Positions 58,901 to 64,000 of a stretch of DNA of 64,000 bases are shown one piece after another. Position 1 is the first letter of the stretch. The number at the start of each line of letters is the position of its first letter. A program made the translations under genes and the position numbers. Under the pieces are notes generated by a model. That model worked only from the letters and a program-made list of their open reading frames with translations, was not told the DNA's origin and ran no database searches. The stretch covers positions 242,217,530 to 242,281,529 of the forward strand of contig CP136065.1 in NCBI GenBank assembly GCA_032622095.1. The letters run 5' to 3'. This stretch comes from Siphonodentalium dalli (Eukaryota > Mollusca > Scaphopoda > Gadilida > Siphonodentaliidae).

Positions 58901-60106
58901 TTTCGATTTTAGCGGAAAAGTCAAATACTGAAGTGGTCTATTAAAAACGCGAAATCATAATGAATGTTTAACACATTATGCAAACGTATTTAGGAATAAG
59001 TTTTGTTTGTGGGGGGGGGGGGGGAGTGTTCTGTTTATGGGGGGGGGGGTAAATTTTTAAAACAGTGCCGTTCATAACGTGCTTTATCAAGTGTTTTAAA
59101 CCAAAAGTGTTCAAGACTAAATACTTTAAAACACGTGCTTTTCTAAGGCGTTCAAATCAGTGGCGTGTTAAAAGTGTCCCAATTTCGCGTCTAAAACAAA
59201 TACCATCGAGATTTATATGTAATTATAGCCCAGGCAATAGTGTCGAAAATTTGCCGATATAATTATCTTTGGGTCTCACTATTGATGTATCACATACGCT
59301 ACGGAGTCATGATGTCATATCATCATATGGTGCCAGCCCCCGGAAGTTCAATGAGTTTCAGTATAATAGCAAAGTGTTTTATTCACATAATATTATTTAT
59401 TTGTCTATATACAATGAAGAACGATTGAAATGGTAACTAAATTATATGCTTATAAATATTGTAAAACAAAATGTGTCCGATTATATGAGTATATGTAATC
59501 ATAAGCTTTCAATCCACGGAATACTGCAAAACAATTGGTTGACACACATGGTCATTTAGGTTATTTCTCGATAACCTAAATTTCTTGATTAGTTTCCCCG
59601 CTACAGTGTCGATTGAACACACCTATACCGCGTGTCTGAAAAAAAGTATGGAAACTGTTCGATGCTTCCTACGATTTAGCATGAAATTTCGGTGCTGTAT
59701 CGTAATTCCTTCGGGTATGACTGTATTGACAATAACAGTACTAGATGTTAATATTCAGTGCACAAGTAACCGGACAAATCAACAAGATTGAACATTGCAA
59801 AAAAAGTGAATCACTGAGATTAAAACCAACGGGGTTCCGTGACGGCGATCCAATATATCAATTCCACGTGCAACTGCAGCTGCCCAGTCGCACGCGATCC
59901 GTGATCAGTGTTGCGACTAGCCAATCAAAAGCGCTGAATTTCCGATGCGATTTCATCACTCGATGAACCCCAGTTTTGAGTTACAGGTGCCGCTTTCAAC
60001 TTAACGTGTCTTTTTCGTCGGAAATATAGTCTCAATGCTATACGCTCGTTATACTTCCAACTTCCACTTTTTGGTGGTTCTCCTGTGAAATAACGGATGA
60101 AATTAT
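55941..60106. other. Long stretch without recognised genes
   Basis: Mostly AT-rich unique sequence. Noted items: G13 run at 57261-57273, G14 run at 59011-59024 and G11 run at 59039-59049; and a block at about 59065-59150 (GTGCTTTATCAAGTGTTTTA...) that resembles 60305-60380. Open frames at 56758, 57509 and 59585 show no family. Confidence 0.45.
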
Positions 60107-60223
60107 AAGAAATAACTCTTGTTGCGATTAAGGTTATGAGTTATAACCGAACAGTTATAGAATTTATCTTCAAACGTTTCGGTTATAACTGCATGACTTT
60201 AATCGAAGCAAGTGTTATTTCTT
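60107..60223. repeat. 117-bp hairpin (about 45-bp arms)
   Basis: Arms AAGAAATAAC-CTTG--(C)GATTAA-GT-ATG--GTTATAACCGAA and their complement, about 85 percent matched, around a 25-bp loop. Probably a small foldback MITE. Confidence 0.85.
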
Positions 60224-61469
60224 AAATATCTGAATCTCGCCAATCGAATTATTTAAGATAAAAAATGCTTAAAACTAAATGCCACAATCTAACACCTGAC
60301 GTTTAAAACATGCCGTTTATAAAGTGTTTTACCAAACTTGTTTAAAACAAACGCGTTCAAAACTAAATATCCTGTCTTGATCCGCGTATGTCAAGTGAGG
60401 CTATCCGTAATTGGTAGCAATGTCATGTTCTTGCGTCCAGAAGAGCTATAACACAATGTTATTCACATCAATGATGAGTTGTATACTCTGTTGCCTTGGT
60501 ATCGATGACGTCTCTTGGTCTGGTTACGGTCCCTTTATTATGGCTGGTGTTGTAACTCACTGTACGCACTGTCCTGAAATTATAATCATGTCTGTATGCA
60601 ACACATATCAAGTACAACATCTACGAGATATCATATGTTGATACGAATGTTTTCATATTGAGATATAACTACATATTGTACAAGTTTACATAAGATATTT
60701 GCGATACGCTTGGAATTTCATGAAGTTTTGTTCCAATGTGTCATAGCAAGACCAAAATGTCCGTTCAGCAGAAATGCCATTCCCCGTTCGAAACCTCGTT
60801 TGCCAGTGATTTTAAACCACTCATTTGAGGATAATTTAGTTTGGACTGTTTTAAACTCGCCTCCGCGAAGGATCACCCTTCTTATCCATGCATCACATAG
60901 AACAATGACTGGTATAACTCTTGGAAAACGTCGTACTACAACACTCGCTCATGTTATTTCCAAAATGTCGCATTCTACCATAATATCATGATAGTTTTCA
61001 TTAGCCTGGAGAATTACGCAAATGGGCAAGAGTATATGAATGGGTTTGGCACGGCACGATCCTTCCGCGATGACACAGGCGTAGAGACACATTACTTGTA
61101 CAAGTAAATATTTACAGGATATCTCTTTTTTATGACTGTCATCTTAACCATCTTACCATTTTGTGGAAACTAAAGAATATTACAAACATATATTACTTTC
61201 GACATATCACTGATGATCCTTAGGTCGATGGCTTTGTTGATCGGGTTTCCTTTTGGGTTATTCACTGACAATATATGTGATAAAAGTCGTTGCACGTTTA
61301 CGATGCTAAACGACGTCGGCACTTACCCGGGTGATATGACACACACCAAAGAATAGCTCGTTGATCTTTCATCGGTGGTTATACATAAAGAACCACTATA
61401 TGAAATTTAAACAACAATCACACAGATCGTTTTGATTCTGCTTAAAGTATCAACAGGGCCTTCATTATC
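60224..61469. other. No recognised gene
   Basis: A block at about 60856-60930 (CGCCTCCGCGAAG, CTTATCCATGCATCA, AATGACTG-TATAAC-CTTGG) recurs at 62837-62912 after the LINE fragment, so the LINE sits between two diverged copies of a short repeat. Confidence 0.5.
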
Positions 61470-62370
61470 GCACAAAAAACGGTTATTGCTCAAGGATTGT
61501 TCGGAACCTCGTCGATAGTATCACTTATCGAAACACGGTACATTGTCATTCTTCTGGTCGTCAGGCAACTTAAGATCTTCGAAAACAGTGAAAGAGGTAT
61601 TTATTACACGCTTATATCAGCACTACACTGGCATTGCGTGTTCACCATCTAGTTACATTTCTGACATTATCTGCACTATTGACAACAGAGACGACTGCAT
61701 CGATCATGCAATATTCCCGACGAAATCCACCTGGAAATGTGCGATGAAGGAATCATGGTCAATAGTAAATAGCGAATGTTGGGAAATGACCGTAAATCAG
61801 GATATTCTACTTGCCAAATTCTCTGCCATCAATCCATCGCTATGCATGTCCCGTATATGGAATAATTATCACAAATATCCAACCAATAGAACATCATGTT
61901 TAATTATTGTTCGCCTTAATTGTACCCAGGAAACAAATGAGGAAACTTGTGTATTATGTGACAAGAAATATAAAGATCGTGTCACACATGCCTTAATTGA
62001 CTGTTCTTCAATTTGCTATGATCGAAATAAACTTTTAATTCGAGTTGCTAAACGTCTTTTATGATGACAATTGTCTGCAGCATACACTACGTCTGAAAAT
62101 AATATGGCTTCCAATATTTTTCCAACAAGCTGTAATGAATGAAGTTTGAAAAGTTATTTCATTAAATACGTCAAATTATAGGGTCTATATTTATCTAGGA
62201 CTATGTGACAAACTGGACGGAGAATCTAAAATGCTCGTTCAATTATCAGGTATACATTAAAACATACACGGTACCATCGAAGAAGAAAACACACTATTAG
62301 ATGTTCTCGTGAATAAAGCTGCATTTATTTGGAAAGCATATGTTGATCCTTTGACGTTAAGTTACATAAT
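61470..62370 (+). pseudogene. LINE 3' fragment, same family as 3160-4425
   Basis: Starts with TVIAQGLFGTSSIVSLIETR near 61480. A 173-codon open frame (61543-62064) follows with SSKTVKEVFITRLYQ, KSTWKCAMKESWS, LCMSRIW and ETNEETCVLCDKKYKDRVTHALIDC, then VNKAAFIWKAYVDPLT near 62310. It aligns with the minus-strand fragment at 3160-4425 throughout. 5'-truncated within the RT C-terminal region. The CVLC...H---C cysteines resemble the zinc-knuckle-like tail of many LINE ORF2 proteins. Confidence 0.9.
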
Positions 62371-64000
62371 GTATATCCCACAATCAACTATATCGACCGT
62401 AACATGAAGTTATACGCGTCACCGTGAATTTCCGTACCACGTGTCTGTGCATATTATCCAATAACAGTATCAATCTAAACGTTAACAATTCCGACAATAC
62501 AACAAAAGTTTACAAATAATCGTTACAAATATGCTTACATCAGATTAGTTCACATTCACATCTAGGTCAAACTCTTGCCAATCTGATCAACTGGCTATTG
62601 TTACAATGTTCGTCCCTCTGTATATATGTACATACGTATATATATACTATATGCATATGACTTCCAGTCTGTTTGTCGTGTATGCATTGTATCTGGCCGT
62701 CGTTTTTATGCATGTCACTGTATTATACATGAATTAATGTCTACATTGGCTGCCTGTTTGCATAATTATGTACCTGTGTGTGAGTGTACTATTCACTCGT
62801 GTACACAATTATATGATAATTCGGACTTCTTTAGACTGGCCTCCGCGAAGCACCATCCTTATCCATGCATCATATTGAGCAATGACTGATATAACGCTTG
62901 GAAAACGTATCGTCTCCATTCTCATATCAACGGTTCGGCCGTTTCCGCCTCGCTAGAAAATAACCTCTTCCATAAATAGACACCATATATCTGCCGGACT
63001 ATTTAAATTACTTGATGGATTATGTGCATACTACCGGGAAATTCCTCTATTGACTGCGAGACTCGTCTGTTAAACTTGAACTAATTATTGATATGTATTA
63101 CTATTAATCACTGCATGGCCAAGTTTGGTATGACCCATGCATTATCTTTGAAAAGCCAACATTAACCCTACAGGTTTACGTCGCTATATCTGTGTTCTGA
63201 GATTCAGTTTTCATTTTCTAGGATGATGCAGCTTTCCCAAGATGATGCAATTTTTTTTAATTGTTTCAAAATATGGAGTGTATGTCTGGCGCAGTAAACG
63301 TTTGTGATAATCGTAGTATTTAGTAATAATTATAAAAATAAAACAACGCGAAAGAATTATCCGTAATAAATATCGTTGACCGATAAAACACTCGAAGATA
63401 TGTTATGTAAAGCAATACATATATAGGTATATGGGTTTAATCAATCTGATAATACACATGTAATGTATATAATGTAGCGGACCGACGACCTGAATAACAG
63501 ACGTGATGCTCTATAGAAATAGACACTCCAGGTGGAACTGAGTAAGCATACTTTGTCCGTGAATCGTGGCGCCTTATATACTATTTGGGGTGCATATTAA
63601 ATGAGGTACTTTGGTAATACACCTCTTGATTGGCTCCTCTGTTATGATAGTGCCCCACAAACATATCTGGGTGTGGTGCTTCATTGTATGATAATAGGTA
63701 CTTGCGGTTGGACGCGAGGTCCTTGGAGGGCCGAGCGTCTGTTATTCAGGTCTATGTTCCATGTTTTAGCTGATATGATTATTGCTATTGGTCTTTGAAT
63801 CAAGCGCTATGAATCTGGTGGGGGTTCTAGTGGATGTATAGGTAATATGTGACATATATAGTCGACTAGATTGTGATGAGTATAGTGCATTATGAATGTG
63901 TCGCCTGTATTATGCATCCCTAGACAAGCGGAAATGGCCGAGTCGTTGATAATGGTATCCTCTCGTTACCTGTTATATAGTGTTGGCAAGAATAAGGAGA
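62371..64000. other. No recognised gene
   Basis: AT-rich sequence with the second copy of the short repeat at 62837-62912. The 65-codon frame at 63601-63798 is not recognised. Confidence 0.4.

Noticed and set aside
1-64000. CRISPR array, rRNA or tRNA genes, bacterial operons
   Set aside because: No regular repeat-spacer structure, no rRNA similarity and no cloverleaf seen; splicing and TE content show eukaryotic DNA.

Overview
The window is animal nuclear DNA: AT-rich, gene-poor, intron-bearing and full of transposable-element debris on both strands. A secreted alpha-carbonic anhydrase gene together with Penelope-like, Jockey-type LINE and envelope-carrying Ty3/gypsy elements fits a marine invertebrate, most likely a mollusc (perhaps a gastropod). 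That placement is inference. No rRNA, tRNA or CRISPR features were recognised.

The one convincing host gene is a complete 8-exon alpha-carbonic anhydrase on the + strand (ATG 11588, stop 39142-39144; 861 nt of CDS, 286 residues). Every intron is GT-AG and all phases join. It has a signal peptide, the three zinc histidines, the proton-shuttle histidine, the gatekeeper Glu and the TTPP loop. A TATA box lies 45 bp upstream of the ATG. A decayed second copy of the last exon lies at 39902-40045.

Intron 5 (12.7 kb) is almost wholly a minus-strand Ty3/gypsy element with an env gene (24730-36619). Its two ~290 bp LTRs, pol and env are themselves split by later insertions: a LINE tail and a 2.5 kb inverted-repeat complex (which carries another LINE tail) in one LTR, an 0.8 kb MITE in the other, a TTAA-type MITE in env, and a 0.48 kb hairpin-bearing insert in the integrase region. 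Without the element the intron would be about 0.8 kb, like its neighbours.

Elsewhere: 1-11 kb holds Penelope-like and LINE fragments, two full and one truncated copy of a TTAA-flanked MITE with two cruciform hairpins, and a 451 bp element present twice. Introns 1-4 hold LINE tails, MITEs and small tandem repeats. Downstream of the gene, 41-64 kb holds a duplicated 0.41 kb block, a broken nearly full-length Jockey-type LINE (45.4-48.5 kb), three copies of a second TTAA MITE, a 2.15 kb foldback element with an 8-bp target duplication (51226-53372), a 53-bp minisatellite, and a second copy of the LINE seen at 3-4.4 kb. Most open reading frames outside the carbonic anhydrase exons are chance or transposon remnants.
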